This document shows positions 22,599 to 33,094 of a DNA stretch of 64,000 nucleotides, piece by piece. This DNA is from Siphonodentalium dalli (lineage: Eukaryota; Mollusca; Scaphopoda; Gadilida; Siphonodentaliidae), in assembly GCA_032622095.1 (NCBI GenBank), contig CP136066.1:175457164-175521163 (forward strand), written 5' to 3'. The notes beneath the pieces are model-generated. The model made no database searches. It saw only the letters and a program-made list of their open reading frames with translations, and was not told the origin of the DNA. Every line of letters begins with the position of its first letter. Position 1 is the stretch's first letter. Made by a program: the position numbers and the translations under genes.

Positions 22599-23606
22599 AT
22601 CTCGATAACAGCAACAATAACAAACGCTATATCTATGGAACTCGTTTAAAAGAAGGTTTGCATGAGTATTCTTAGGAAAAACACATAATAAGTTTTTAAA
22701 ATGATTGGTCTTTTAAAGAAACATTTCTCTTTAAAAACGCCCTTTAAAAAAAACATTTTAAAACTTTCTGTTATTATTAATTTATGACTATCTCCGTTAT
22801 ATTTAGTCAATATAATCATTCCAAAAGGAAGTTTATTTAGTACTGGCTTGTTGGATCCGGTTATTCCCCTTCCGAATAAATAAGGATAAACATTTTAACC
22901 ACGTGTTACTCAGATTTAATACCAATCGCTATCTAATCGTGAATCCATGTTATATATTGTTTTAAATGCTGACTTCAGTGTGGCACGTTTCGTGTGATTC
23001 ATCGACAATTGACGAAATAGCTGTCATATATTGCATACATAGCTATCTCACCATGCACATGATGTACTGGATTTGATGTTCCCACCTCGGACACAGAGTA
23101 TTATAGTGTGTCGATGGTGGGGTATACGGCCTAACTGACCCTGACACTTACGGACCCAGTCTCATGGGGACCATGTCTTTTCCGGACCACCGGCTTATAC
23201 GGACGGGGTAGGGGCGTTAGAATTTGTACAATATACACCTCCCTATATTAATACCTGAAATCGGACCAGGATGTAACACGTTTATAGTGATTTTGCCAGA
23301 AACTCAAGGTTGTATCAACAGCCTTAACAATTCTCCCTGGAGTCCGGACTGAATGGGGTCATATATATGACCTTGACTAGACGCAACACATCCTTGCTCA
23401 CCCATGGTGATAAAGGCCGTTTGATATCCTCTGCCCAGTAGTTGGAAGTAACGACTTTTCCTTCATCGACTATCAAGATTAAGCCTGTTATTATTTCAAC
23501 CTAAATTAAATAAAATTCCATAAAACTGCGACAATACATTAGAAATTCAGTGGTTGACGTTCTAGTTCCGATCCGTAGATTATGGCGCCTGTCTTCTTAC
23601 GCTCTG
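22596..23606. other. Unassigned AT-rich sequence
   Basis: No gene, element end or tandem repeat was recognised. Confidence 0.4.
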
Positions 23607-24108
23607 TTAAAGGCACGTGAGGCCTTAGTTGTCGAAAATATTCATATTTGTTCTAATCACCGTAAACAGAAAAACATTAAAACGCATACAGTTTCGTTAA
23701 AATATACCATGACCATCACGTAAACAGCATGTTATCATAAAGACCTACTATATTTTACCTAAGCATGAGCCTGATTGTGTTACAGAAGACAGCACAATGC
23801 TACTGGCTAATCACACACAAATGGCATAAACGCTCTTTATTAGTTCCATATAAGGAATTCACCAACAAAGAACGCTCTTTATGTTTACCATCATAATATA
23901 AACAAACACCAGAAAAGTAACTTTTTATGCTTTTGTTTACATAACAATGGTCAAACATTTGACAATAACATACTGTTTATGCAATATTTCTTAGTTGTAT
24001 ACGAACAAAGTCTGTCTACATTTTGATGTTCTTTCTGTTTGTAGCGGTTTTTGACGGGTGAAAATATTTTCACAGGATACCCACCGCCAAGGCCAACCGT
24101 ACCTTTAA
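23607..24108. mobile_element. TIR element of about 500 bp, copy 1
   Basis: The ends are inverted: TTAAAGGCACGTGAGGCCTT at the left and GGCCAACCGTACCTTTAA at the right. The full length aligns, inverted, with about 30205-30736 (shared internal words: ACAGTATGTTATTGTCAAAT, TGGCATAAAC, AAAGAGCGTT). No transposase frame is present, so it is a non-autonomous DNA element. TTAA at both ends could be a target duplication or part of the TIR. Superfamily is not assigned. Confidence 0.65.
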
Positions 24109-25210
24109 ACGCGAAACATAAGTTCGAGAACAACTTTTATTATGGGCTCCTCGTCCATATTTGTGCACAAAATACATTCCCGATTTGACCATAGATGTTG
24201 ACAGCAGAATGGCAAGTAATTGAATGTTCTTAGGTCTTCCCATTTTTGAAAATTAACATTGTTTTACTTAGTCTCACGATTTGCCGTCTCTATATGGGCG
24301 CACTAACATACATGTCGATAACTTAATACATGTACGCTATGGTTTATAGAACATACATCCGAAGCTATGTCTTGTGAAGAAGCAAAAAAAAGAATTTGAT
24401 TATTCACAAACAAATCAGTAAAAATGCTCTTTGTTCACATAGCGGTACATTCCATTTGTTTTTCGTATATAAGAAGATGCGACCAATCTATAATCAATGG
24501 TTGTATTTTATGGTCAACAAAACTGACCTTCCCATATTTTTGTTTATTATTTGCACAATTTGGTCATTTTGATTATTTGTCCTTCTACACATAATAAATT
24601 GTCCGTGTATATAGTAAGACGAATCAGAATTATGTACTAATTGTATGATTTGGAAGAAAATATAAATGCAGCTCAACTTGAAAAGAGGAAAATGTCATGC
24701 ATCACAGTAATGGCGCGTCCATATGGACCTGCAAGAAAATATCTGCAAGAAAATATCAGGTAAAATTGTACCCTGATATTTTCGTATTGCAAAGATTAAG
24801 CCCGTGAGAACGAGGCGGTTTAGATGGCGTTGATGAGCTCAATCAGAACAGTATTAGTCGTGCTGGTGCAAGTGAATTGCGTCCGGTTAACAACCTATAG
24901 TCCATATTGTCAATTCATAACATTATGACATGTATCGGTGGAATGAGGCACCCACTGACCTGTAACCACGTTGCTGCTCTCATGCATAAACACCTATATA
25001 ACGAAAAAGTGGTCACGTTATTAGAAAATAGGTACACGCCTGTGTTATAATTCCATAGTACATGCATATGTGGGGTGAAAAAAGTTATTATTGTTTTGTG
25101 GCAATTCGAATGAAAACACCCCATTGAGCTCCAATATGAAGTTTTCTAGAGTTATGTATTTGGTTTATATGTGTGGGGCTGTGGTGTATATTACGTTAAC
25201 AAACAAAGGG
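24109..25210. other. Unassigned sequence
   Basis: No gene was recognised. A short inverted repeat lies at about 24749-24781 (AAATATCAGG, TAAAATTGTA, CCTGATATTT). Confidence 0.35.
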
Positions 25211-25570
25211 GTGCGTGTGGGGACATGGGACCCCCCCCAATTATGGTCAATGTGTTCACCAGTTGGAAATTTCATATCTGACAGAATATTACAACAACAA
25301 TGGGTTGAAATTTCCAACCAGTATTGTATGTGGAATTTGTTGTTTTAGACCAACATTTGCATTTCTTCCTACTTTTGGTCAAAATATTGGTTTTAAATTT
25401 CCTCTAGGTCCTTCCCTTCCCGGTGTCCAGTCAAAATTCAAGTTAAAAAAAACAAGGCATGTGAGGTACACGGTGGAAAATTAAATGGCAGGGGAGGGTT
25501 GCAATTTGAATTATGTGATCTTGTGAGTTTGGCTTGGTTCAAGAGGGGGGGGGCTGCAGTTGGAAATTGA
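25211..25570. repeat. Diverged dispersed repeat (related to 47860-48330)
   Basis: Shared words in the same order are CAGTTGGAAATTT, ATATCTGACA, ACATTTGCATTTCTTCCTAC and TTTTGGTCAAA. The partner at 48000-48200 has CAGTTGGAAATTT, ATACCTGACA and CACATTTTCCTACTTTTGGT. The copies are old and have no coding potential. Confidence 0.55.
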
Positions 25571-26593
25571 ATGAATGATGCTTTAATCTCAGCCATTTTT
25601 ACATGGAACATGAGCGATGGTTCCACATGACATCCTCTGTCAACAGTAACCCCTCTATAGATATACGCCCCTACACCACAAATCCATATAATACTTCAGC
25701 GAATCTGTCAACCGATATAAAATGGAATTACGAAGTCAGAAACTGTTGTTGAAACAGGCGATAATTTTGATGGATCATAACTCGAGTGCATGCGTGAACG
25801 GCTACCAGCGTATCCCTTAGAGATTATTTAACGGGTACCGATGACCACCAATCAAAAGTGAATATATATCACATACAGGCGATAACATACCAGTTCACGG
25901 CTTCCATCGGATATTTTTCTGTATCATTTTTTTCAGTGGTCAAGTAATTCAGATGAGGCATACCTGATATTTTCTTGTCCGTCATGTGGACGCGCCATAA
26001 ATGGTGCGACAAGTAAAGTATAGAAAGGTGAACAGTTCAAGTAACACCAGAAGTCAATCCGAAAAGCCATATGCAGTTTGGATCAATCGGAAGAAAAATG
26101 TTGGTTCTATGGCATATACTGAAGTATTTAGACAGGCGAAGAGTAAAATCGAAGATGGCTGCCATTCTTGTCAACAAAAACTTGATTCATCCCATCTAGT
26201 GGTCACCCTGAATATCCAATGAAGTTTGGTGATTCAAGATGACTGCCGTTGGTTATGTGTTTCATCGAAACTGCTTCAAATTCGATAGCTCCCATCTAGA
26301 GGTGCATGACCCCAAACACGGCTGTCCTTTTTCAAAAAAAAAATCTGCAATATATGCGGACTGAAGTGTGAGCCGATGGATTCAATTTTGAAATCAAGAT
26401 CACTGACGGTGGCTAAGGTTTTAAAAGAATCGACAGCTCCAATCTAGAGGTCACATATAAATCTGTTCTATAATGTACATGTTATGTTACCTTCAAGCTT
26501 GCCAATCGCTGGAATAAACAACCAATCAAGGTCCATATGCAGTTTGGTGACGGTCGGATGAGAGATGTGATATGTATGGTGTGCTAAAGGAGA
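25571..26593. other. Unassigned sequence with old repeat remnants
   Basis: No gene was identified. The words CCCATCTAGTGGTCACC (26193), CCCATCTAGAGGTGCA (26289) and CCAATCTAGAGGTCAC (26439) recur at about 100-150 base spacing with AAGATGGCTGCC-like text, suggesting a decayed dispersed repeat. Confidence 0.4.
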
Positions 26594-26936
26594 TTGTTGA
26601 CGGGTCACGGACGGACGACAACCGATAGCAATAGCACCAACTTGACTAGGTTGTTGACGGGTCACGGACGGACGACAACCGATAGCAATGGCACCAACTT
26701 GACTAGGTTGTTGACGGGTCACGGACGGACGACAACCGATAGCAATAGCACCAACTTGACTAGGTTGTTGACGTGTCAAAGACGGACGACAGCCGATGGC
26801 AATAGCACCAACGTGACTAGGTTGTTGGCGGGTCACGGACGGACGACAACCGATAGCAATATCACCAACTTGACTAGGTTGTTGACGGGTCACGGACGGA
26901 CGACAACCGATAGCAATAGCACCAACTTGACTAGGT
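26594..26936. repeat. 57-bp minisatellite, 6 units
   Basis: Units start at 26594, 26651, 26708, 26765, 26822 and 26879. The unit reads TTGTTGACGGGTCACGGACG, then GACGACAACCGATAGCAATA and GCACCAACTTGACTAGG. Fifty-seven is a multiple of three, and both strands stay open through the array (minus strand 19-residue repeat with RQQPSQVGAIAIGCRPS). GC content is clearly higher than the surroundings. The fourth unit is the most divergent. Confidence 0.95.
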
Positions 26937-28560
26937 TAAAAAGTAATCATCAGTACTCCAACTAGCGAATCTTACAAGATTTTCGAAAGCGACATTTTAT
27001 TCAAACTGTAAAAAATAACTTGAGAAAGAATATAGCTATATACAATTGAGAAAGCACAAGTACAGAATCTGCCATCAGATATTGTCTGTACCACATGTTT
27101 CATATTGTAATCAATGTTCAAAGTTCAAATGTTTATTTCTCAATTAAATCATGTTACATGATATTATGAGAAGATAATACATAATAATACAATACAATAC
27201 ATAATCAACATGAAGATATAACCAGTTTTCGTTTTCTACACTGGGAGATACGTTGTAGAATGGGTTCGTACACCATGCATAAAGGCTACTCCCCTTATCC
27301 AATCGTCACCTATGGATATGCTGGTGACCACTAGGTGGAAGCCATCGAACACACACAAACAGAGGCGATTTATGTTTAACATAAACAGGACGGAACCAAT
27401 GTAAGTTATTTTCAGAACGTTCATGTATCGATAAACAAAATCCCCGGACATAATTACTGAATATCGTCGGTATGAAGGCTAGAAATACATGGTATGTCAA
27501 TGGACGAGTCACGATGTGTCTGTAAGTCCTTGGTCCTAGCTGTATTAGCTGTCCATTAGGAATATACAAGATATAGTGGGTGATTGAACGAGTCTGATTA
27601 AATGTCCACAACACAACAGTTTCTGGCATCATATATTGTGAATAAATTGGACGGGGAGATATAAAGTTAAGATCTCATCAGATATAGTCCCTGATAGCGT
27701 CTATTCCATCTTATACATCATACCATCATGATATACAAGTGGCCATAATAATCTTGTAACATACGGAGGACATCTATGTCATTGTGGGAGTAATTTATAT
27801 CAGTTCATGCACTTATACGCGTACATATAGAAGTAGTAGACTCTGTAAATACAGAATTACCAACGCTAAATACATGTATACATGCATCAATTGGTATTAT
27901 AACAACTTAGGAGGGACAGGTAAGACCCTGCTGAATATTATGAAACAAATCTAACAATAGCTCAGAAAAAGATAGCTTTACATATAGCTTTGACATATAT
28001 GGATTCATACAATGCCTTTACATTTAAAGGGACTTAGATAATATTAAAATAGAAATTAGTAGCAGGACGATGTCGGGAAATTTATGACATCTAACAATTG
28101 TCAAAAAATGGGCAAACTATACATGTATTAAAAATCACCCGATCAATAGGACCAAAGCCACACATAAACTACATCAAGTTTTTCCATAGAAACATCTCAA
28201 GATATCAATACATCTCAGGGGGCGGTGTCAGGTTAGAACGAGGCCAGTTTAGATGCTATGATTTTGCAATTATCATGTTCAGTTTTTTTAAATTGTCTCA
28301 CACAGGCGCGGTGTTTCATGGTCTTTACCACCACAGCCAGCCAGCCAGCCAGCCATAAACTGCTAATTAATTTTAGGAAAACAAGTCGGGGTGTGAATTT
28401 GCATCGAGTTATCATACTGGTCCAGTTGATTTTGTTCCTCTCCTGGCTAGTAGCCACAAGACGACTGTTCCATCGGAATAGGTTACCACTCTATCTCTAG
28501 CCACGTCCCTGAATAAAAACGAAAATATTTTTAGTTGCAAAGCTTTGAAAGTTTTATTTA
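26937..28560. other. Unassigned; possible minus-strand LINE tail near 27107-27132
   Basis: On the minus strand AATAAACATTTGAACTTTGA, followed by ACATTG, looks like a polyadenylation signal plus the short TTGAA-type tail of a CR1-like LINE, but no RT remnant was recognised upstream (27140-27640). A minus open frame at 27632-27306 has no known motif. CAGC repeats occur at 28334-28352. Confidence 0.3.
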
Positions 28561-28632
28561 ATTTATGTGCATGTCTGTAATGTGATCATGCTTTTCCAAA
28601 CTTCAGTCAGCGGGCGTCACATTATACTTGAG

Positions 28633-28833
28633 ATGTCTGCATGGCTACTCATACTCCATGTCGTTTTGTTTGCATTGTGTACAATCGTTATATTTGAAAT
28701 GATGTTTGCGAAGATATTGGCGAAGTGTACTCAAGGACAGTGTAAACAAAGTGGCGGTGACACGCGATATCGGGCGTTAAATTCTGGCCTTGCATTAATC
28801 ACAGTGAAACCTAAAACAGACACAGGAACGTAA
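28633..28833 (+). CDS. Possible exon or small gene with one transmembrane helix
   Basis: From the ATG at 28633 the frame gives 66 residues. It opens with a strongly hydrophobic helix (MSAWLLILHVVLFALCTIVI), followed by a Cys- and Lys-containing tail ending PKTDTGT and TAA. A splice-acceptor-like TTTTCCAAACTTCAG lies about 20 bases upstream, so it could be a last exon rather than a gene. A duplicated copy at 31665-31885 keeps the helix and the RALN-GL motif but is frameshifted. Similarity at the protein level across both copies favours past coding use. I recognise no family. Confidence 0.35.
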   Translation: MSAWLLILHVVLFALCTIVIFEMMFAKILAKCTQGQCKQSGGDTRYRALNSGLALITVKPKTDTGT

Positions 28834-29914
28834 ATGCGATGGATCACCATTGCCGGCGTCCATGCACACGCACAACTTAATATCGACAGGATGCACAAAA
28901 TATCTGCCAAACATATATAACGGCGCTGAGGTAGGTTAATACTACGAGTTTGTTTTTATGAAAATAATCCTCTGTTTTATTTATGTTCACGTTCGTCGTT
29001 AACACAGCGGTATGATTCCGGGGATGCGATATATATATTGGGCCCGAATACGCCAGCTTGCAAGACTTAAAAGATGACTATGACGTCACCATTTCTTCAT
29101 CGCCTCCAGCTTAAATGATAATGGATGGTTATTGTCGAGATCGTACCGTATTTTACAAACAACGACCCATTGTTTTATAACGGACGCTCAATATCCAAAT
29201 AATGAACAGTTAATGGATTTCATTTTTGATGACTTGCATGTATGATACCATAATATATTCATAGAGCTATCTAGACAACGATTTTCAAGTACATATGAAT
29301 AATATCGCTCTGAGTGATAGCTAGAAACATGACAGAAGTGATATACAGATCCTTGTGCTATTAGTCACTCGGGTGGAATGTCTAACTTAAAATTTCAGGC
29401 ATGTTGTTTCACGTAGACATTGAATTTCCTACTGCTAAAATTTCGCGAATCTAATATCGTTGCCGGGTGGAATGTTGTAACACCCTCGCGATAAAACCCG
29501 GCTAAACTAATATATATATATATTGTAATTTACTACATGTAAATGTAGTCCTTCGATCTTCAGTAACGATCTCAACCTACAATTAAGATCTCCAAATATC
29601 TGAAGGCATACCGAGCGCTCACCAATCAATCAATCATTCAATTTATAAATCCGATGAATAATTTAATACAATTGCCGAAATATAAGGGCAAAAACTGCGA
29701 GCATATTGGTTAAATCTATCACAAAAAGAGCACATTGTTCTTACTTCGTGTTCTTCGTGGGGTACTGCCAGTGCCAGTCCACTAAGTTGACAATTGGTTA
29801 ATATGTTACGCCATCCGTGCAGACAATGAGCGGGTGGATATGTATAGGGTGCGACCACATAGTAAAACTTATCACGTGTCTCGACCCAATCTCGGGTTAA
29901 TCCATTCTGATCAC
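28834..29914. other. Flank of the TM exon; otherwise unassigned
   Basis: 28834-29000 aligns with the flank of the second copy (31890-31999, continuing at 38332 after the insertion): ATCGACAGGATGCAC and AGGTAGGTTAATACTAC. The rest shows a (TA)n at 29511 and no gene. A minus open frame at 29858-29643 has no recognised motif. Confidence 0.4.
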
Positions 29915-30013
29915 ATGAGACAGTGGAGCGTGTCCCACGTACAAGAGTGGATGGCTGAATCTGGTCTGCCAGAGTTGGTGGAGTTTTTTTTCGAGGCGCT
30001 TAATATTTTATGA
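29915..30013 (+). CDS. Possible exon fragment, N-terminal half of a SAM domain
   Basis: The frame reads QWSVSHVQEWMAESGLPELV followed by EFFFEALNIL and TGA. The pattern W-S-x2-V-x2-W-(8 or so)-L-x-E-x-V-x-x-F is the start of sterile alpha motif domains. The frame stops before the second half of the domain, so it is either an exon whose donor site I cannot place or a relic. No neighbouring exon was found within a few hundred bases. Confidence 0.3.
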   Translation: MRQWSVSHVQEWMAESGLPELVEFFFEALNIL

Positions 30014-30204
30014 CTTAAGTTATAATTATTTACCAATTGTTACGTTATAACTTGTGCTGTTCAGTCTGTTGGGTCGAAAACCCGAAATTTCAGTCTGGTA
30101 AAAGAATGCATATTCTCACGCACATGTATCAGATGCTACTTTTCTCTTACTCCAAAGAGAGATAACTCTAATCTGATATGACATCGCCAACCTTGATGCA
30201 TATC

Positions 30205-30736
30205 ACGATACTTTCCTTATACGGGCGGTGTTGGCGGCGTATGCTGTTAAAATATTCACCTCCGTCAAAAACTGCCATAAACAGAAAGAATAGTAAAACA
30301 TAGACAGACTTTGTTATACCAATCATAAATATGGCATAAACAGTATGTTATTGTCAAATGTTTTCCTTTGCTATGTAAACAAAAGCAAAACAAACCTCAC
30401 AGAACCTGGCTTTTGTTTAGATCCGGATATGGTAAACATAAAGATCGTTATTTGTTTCTGTTTTCCTGATATGGAAATACTAAAGAGCGTTATATCATTT
30501 GTGTGTGATTAACCAATAGAATAGCGCTGTGTTATGTAAACAGAAGCAAAACTTCTGTAACACGAGCAGGCTCTTGTTTACGTACACCATCGTACGTTTT
30601 GACGACAATATACTATTTACGCGCTGATTATGTTTGGCATATGAACAAAACTATATATATTTTAATATTCCTTCTGTTGATGGCGATTTGAACAAATATG
30701 AATATTTCTGCAACGAACGCCGCCCGTACATTTTAA
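30205..30736. mobile_element. TIR element of about 500 bp, copy 2 (inverted)
   Basis: It aligns end to end with the reverse complement of 23607-24108. The ends are CGGGCGGTGTTGGCGGCG and CGCCGCCCGTACATTTTAAA. Internal words include GTCAAAAACTGCCATAAACA, ACAGTATGTTATTGTCAAAT and ATTTGTGTGTGATTAACCAA. There is no transposase frame. Confidence 0.65.
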
Positions 30737-30740
30737 AGAG

Positions 30741-30940
30741 GAACCATTTGGTTCTTTATGAAGAATCATTTGGTTCTGAAGAGAGAAACCAAATATAGTG
30801 TTCAGAACCAACTGGTTACAAATACGAGACAAAATTTCAGAGCCATCGGTTCTAGCATTTGGGCACGAGCGAAGTATCAGTTGGTTCCCTAATAGGTTCT
30901 ACACAACTAACAAAAAGTACTGTTCAGAACCGACTGGTTC
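30741..30940. repeat. Array of GAACCAnnTGGTTC dyads
   Basis: The dyad is exact at 30741-30754 (GAACCATTTGGTTC) and close at 30805-30818 and 30927-30940. Single arms (GGTTCT, GAACC, TTGGTTCC) lie between. It starts immediately next to the TIR element at 30205-30736. Weaker half-words continue to about 31010. Confidence 0.65.
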
Positions 30941-31296
30941 ACAAATTGGTTAATCAATGGAAACCAAGAAAAGAATCAATTGGTATTATGTTGATTCAAG
31001 TTGGTATAGATATTTCAGGTATTCAAAAAACTGTAGGTATTATTTTTATTTTATTACATGATCATACCATTATTTCATTCAATAAACCCATTCTATAAAT
31101 TGTGATATTATTCGTTTGTTTAATAACAGGAAAAAGTGCACGGTGACCTTTGACTTCCGGTTTGTCGTCTGTTTATACACTCCGTGGCTCAATTACTATG
31201 GCTTCCAATATTTTCCCAACAAACGATAATGAATGAAGAGTTTGACAAGTATGCTAAGTATGTTTTGTCGAGGTTTTAGGTCATGTAATAAATAGA

Positions 31297-31430
31297 ATCT
31301 ACAACTCGTCCCCAGTTTATAGCGGAATTTACAAAAGTCGTCCAGTATATTAGGTCTGGACCGAGCATTTGTCCAGACCTAATTTAGTAGTTTTGTAAAT
31401 TCCGCTATAAACTGGGGACGAGTTGTAGAT
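31297..31430. repeat. Perfect 40-bp inverted repeat
   Basis: 31297-31336 and 31391-31430 are exact reverse complements (arm starts ATCTACAACTCGTCCCCAGT). A second inner pair, TAGGTCTGGAC (31351-31361) and GTCCAGACCTA (31371-31381), nests inside. Perfect arms point to a young foldback element or gene conversion between arms. Confidence 0.93.
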
Positions 31431-31664
31431 CCTCTATATATTCCCCTTATTAATGTTCAAAGATGCTAAATTCACTCTTATTTAATGAAATTATTAACTC
31501 TACTCTACAGTGTTTACAAACAGGACAGAGCCTAGGCCAAAATTTGAAATTGACACGTATATAACACAGAGCTAATATTGTTTTGGTTGTATAGCTTTGA
31601 AAGTTTTATTTTATTTACATGCTGATAGTATATGCCTTTAATGTTATCTTACATTTCCAGACAG

Positions 31665-31885
31665 TAGTTAACGGGACATTACTTTATACTCAAGTATGCC
31701 TGGTTACTTCTATTCAGTGTCGCTTTGTTTGCATGCTGTATACTGGTTGTTGTTATAGTTGACAAGATTCGTTTATTTGCCCAACAAAGTATTACGAAGA
31801 CGTGTATTCAAAATAGTTTAAACTAAAAGCTACTAGCGGTATATATAAACTATCAACATTCCGAGCGTTAAATTGTGGCCTTAAC
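31665..31885 (+). pseudogene. Decayed duplicate of the transmembrane exon
   Basis: The region aligns with 28614-28833. An acceptor-like TTACATTTCCAG precedes it. The helix is still readable (LLLFSVALFACCILVVVIV), but an indel after the first ATG shifts the frame and TAA interrupts before the conserved FRALNCGLNSVN segment. Its 3' flank is cut by the Harbinger-like insertion at 32003. Confidence 0.5.
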
Positions 31886-32233
31886 TCTGTGAACCGAAAA
31901 CATACATTGTAAAGTACATGCGAGGGATCAAACTTAATATCAATTTCATATCGACAGGATGCACCAAATGTCTACTAGGACATAATTATATATCTTCCCT
32001 AAGGGTGGATACACACATGCATGTAATCTCTGTAAATATCGTGTATTTGGCGTTTTACATGGATCATACAGACATGGATCATACATATGTTTCTGCGCAT
32101 GCGTCGGTTTGAACTGCAGCAGTTATTTTCGCTCTGATCGAATGTACCATAAAACTTCAATAACAGACAGATCTAACCATGATTTTGTGCTACGAGACAA
32201 CATGTTGGTTATTCCACTGGAATTAACGTTGAT

Positions 32234-33088
32234 ATGAAGAAAAGTATGTCGGATGATAAGAGCAAACTGAAACGCCAAAGAAACTCAGACGGGGAAACGC
32301 CGAAACCGGTAAACAAAACAAACAAGATGGCCGCGAATGAAGATTCGAAGATAGTTAGAGAACTGAAACTGATGAATGAGAATATGGCTGAGATGAAAGA
32401 CGCCCAAATATCGATGAAAAAGATGTTTGAGAGCAAATTGGATAAACTGAAAGTGGAAGTTCTGTCGACAATCGACGAAAAGTTAAAGGCTGTTAAACAG
32501 GATATTTCGTTGGACATTAGTAAACAAGAGGCACGCATTGACCGCTTCGAAAATGCACTGAAATCAGTTACTGAGCGTTTGTCAGCCACAGAAGACAGAA
32601 GTAAACACAGTAGTGCTAATTATATGGAAACTACTCAACTGAAATCAGACGGGGACCCGTTAGACAACAATGACCTGACGATCATTGCTACAAATGTACC
32701 GCATAAAGAGAATGAGGACATTGTGTTCGAAGCTAAGCAGCTAATTCAAAGCCTGGGTGATAATATTGAGGAGCATGTCGTTGCCGCTAAACGTCTTCAT
32801 TCTCGTAAGCAGGGACAGCCCGGCTTGGTGAAAATAGCGTCCAGTTCCCTAAATGAAAAGAAGGGCGTCTTACGAAAGAAAATGTCTTTAAAGGACAGTG
32901 TGACATATAAAAACGTGTATATACGCTCATGTAAATCTCACGCTGAGAGACTCATTGAGTTAAATGCTCGTACTCTTCTCCAGCAGGTGCCAGACGGTAA
33001 TCAATTTCGCATAACAGGCAGTGGACGAATAGTCAGAAAGAACAACCAGGATAGTGACGGAAAGCGACAACACGGTAATAATGAGTAG
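32234..33088 (+). CDS. LINE ORF1 protein, 284 aa
   Basis: This is the nucleic-acid-binding partner protein of the LINE, expected to coat the element RNA. Residues 1-35 are Lys/Arg-rich and basic. Residues about 35-120 form a probable coiled coil with heptad leucine and isoleucine (LKLMNENMAEMKDAQISMKK, then DISKQEARIDRFENALKSV). Residues about 148-270 read like the RRM-like and C-terminal domain of invertebrate CR1-type ORF1 (DLTIIATNVPHKENEDIV, then KNVYIRSCKSHAERLIELNA and ITGSGRIVRK). The ATG at 32234 is the first of the open frame. It ends in TAG at 33086-33088, and ORF2 continues in the same frame without a gap. Confidence 0.85.
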   Translation: MKKSMSDDKSKLKRQRNSDGETPKPVNKTNKMAANEDSKIVRELKLMNENMAEMKDAQISMKKMFESKLDKLKVEVLSTIDEKLKAVKQDISLDISKQEARIDRFENALKSVTERLSATEDRSKHSSANYMETTQLKSDGDPLDNNDLTIIATNVPHKENEDIVFEAKQLIQSLGDNIEEHVVAAKRLHSRKQGQPGLVKIASSSLNEKKGVLRKKMSLKDSVTYKNVYIRSCKSHAERLIELNARTLLQQVPDGNQFRITGSGRIVRKNNQDSDGKRQHGNNE

Positions 33089-33094
33089 CAATCA
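33086..33094 (+). promoter_or_regulatory. Candidate leaky stop: UAG CAA UCA between ORF1 and ORF2
   Basis: The ORF1 stop TAG is followed directly by CAATCA, matching the CARYYA context that promotes UAG readthrough in tobamoviruses. The frame stays open for 1153 more codons. The first in-frame ATG of ORF2 lies beyond the catalytic endonuclease residues (about codon 240 after the stop), so initiation at an AUG would remove most of the endonuclease. Readthrough, or reinitiation at a non-AUG codon, is therefore needed for full-length ORF2. Confidence 0.6.

Noticed and set aside
27306-27632. 108-codon minus-strand frame upstream of a LINE-like tail
   Set aside because: I looked for RT or Cys/His motifs and found none. 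Kept only as an unassigned stretch.
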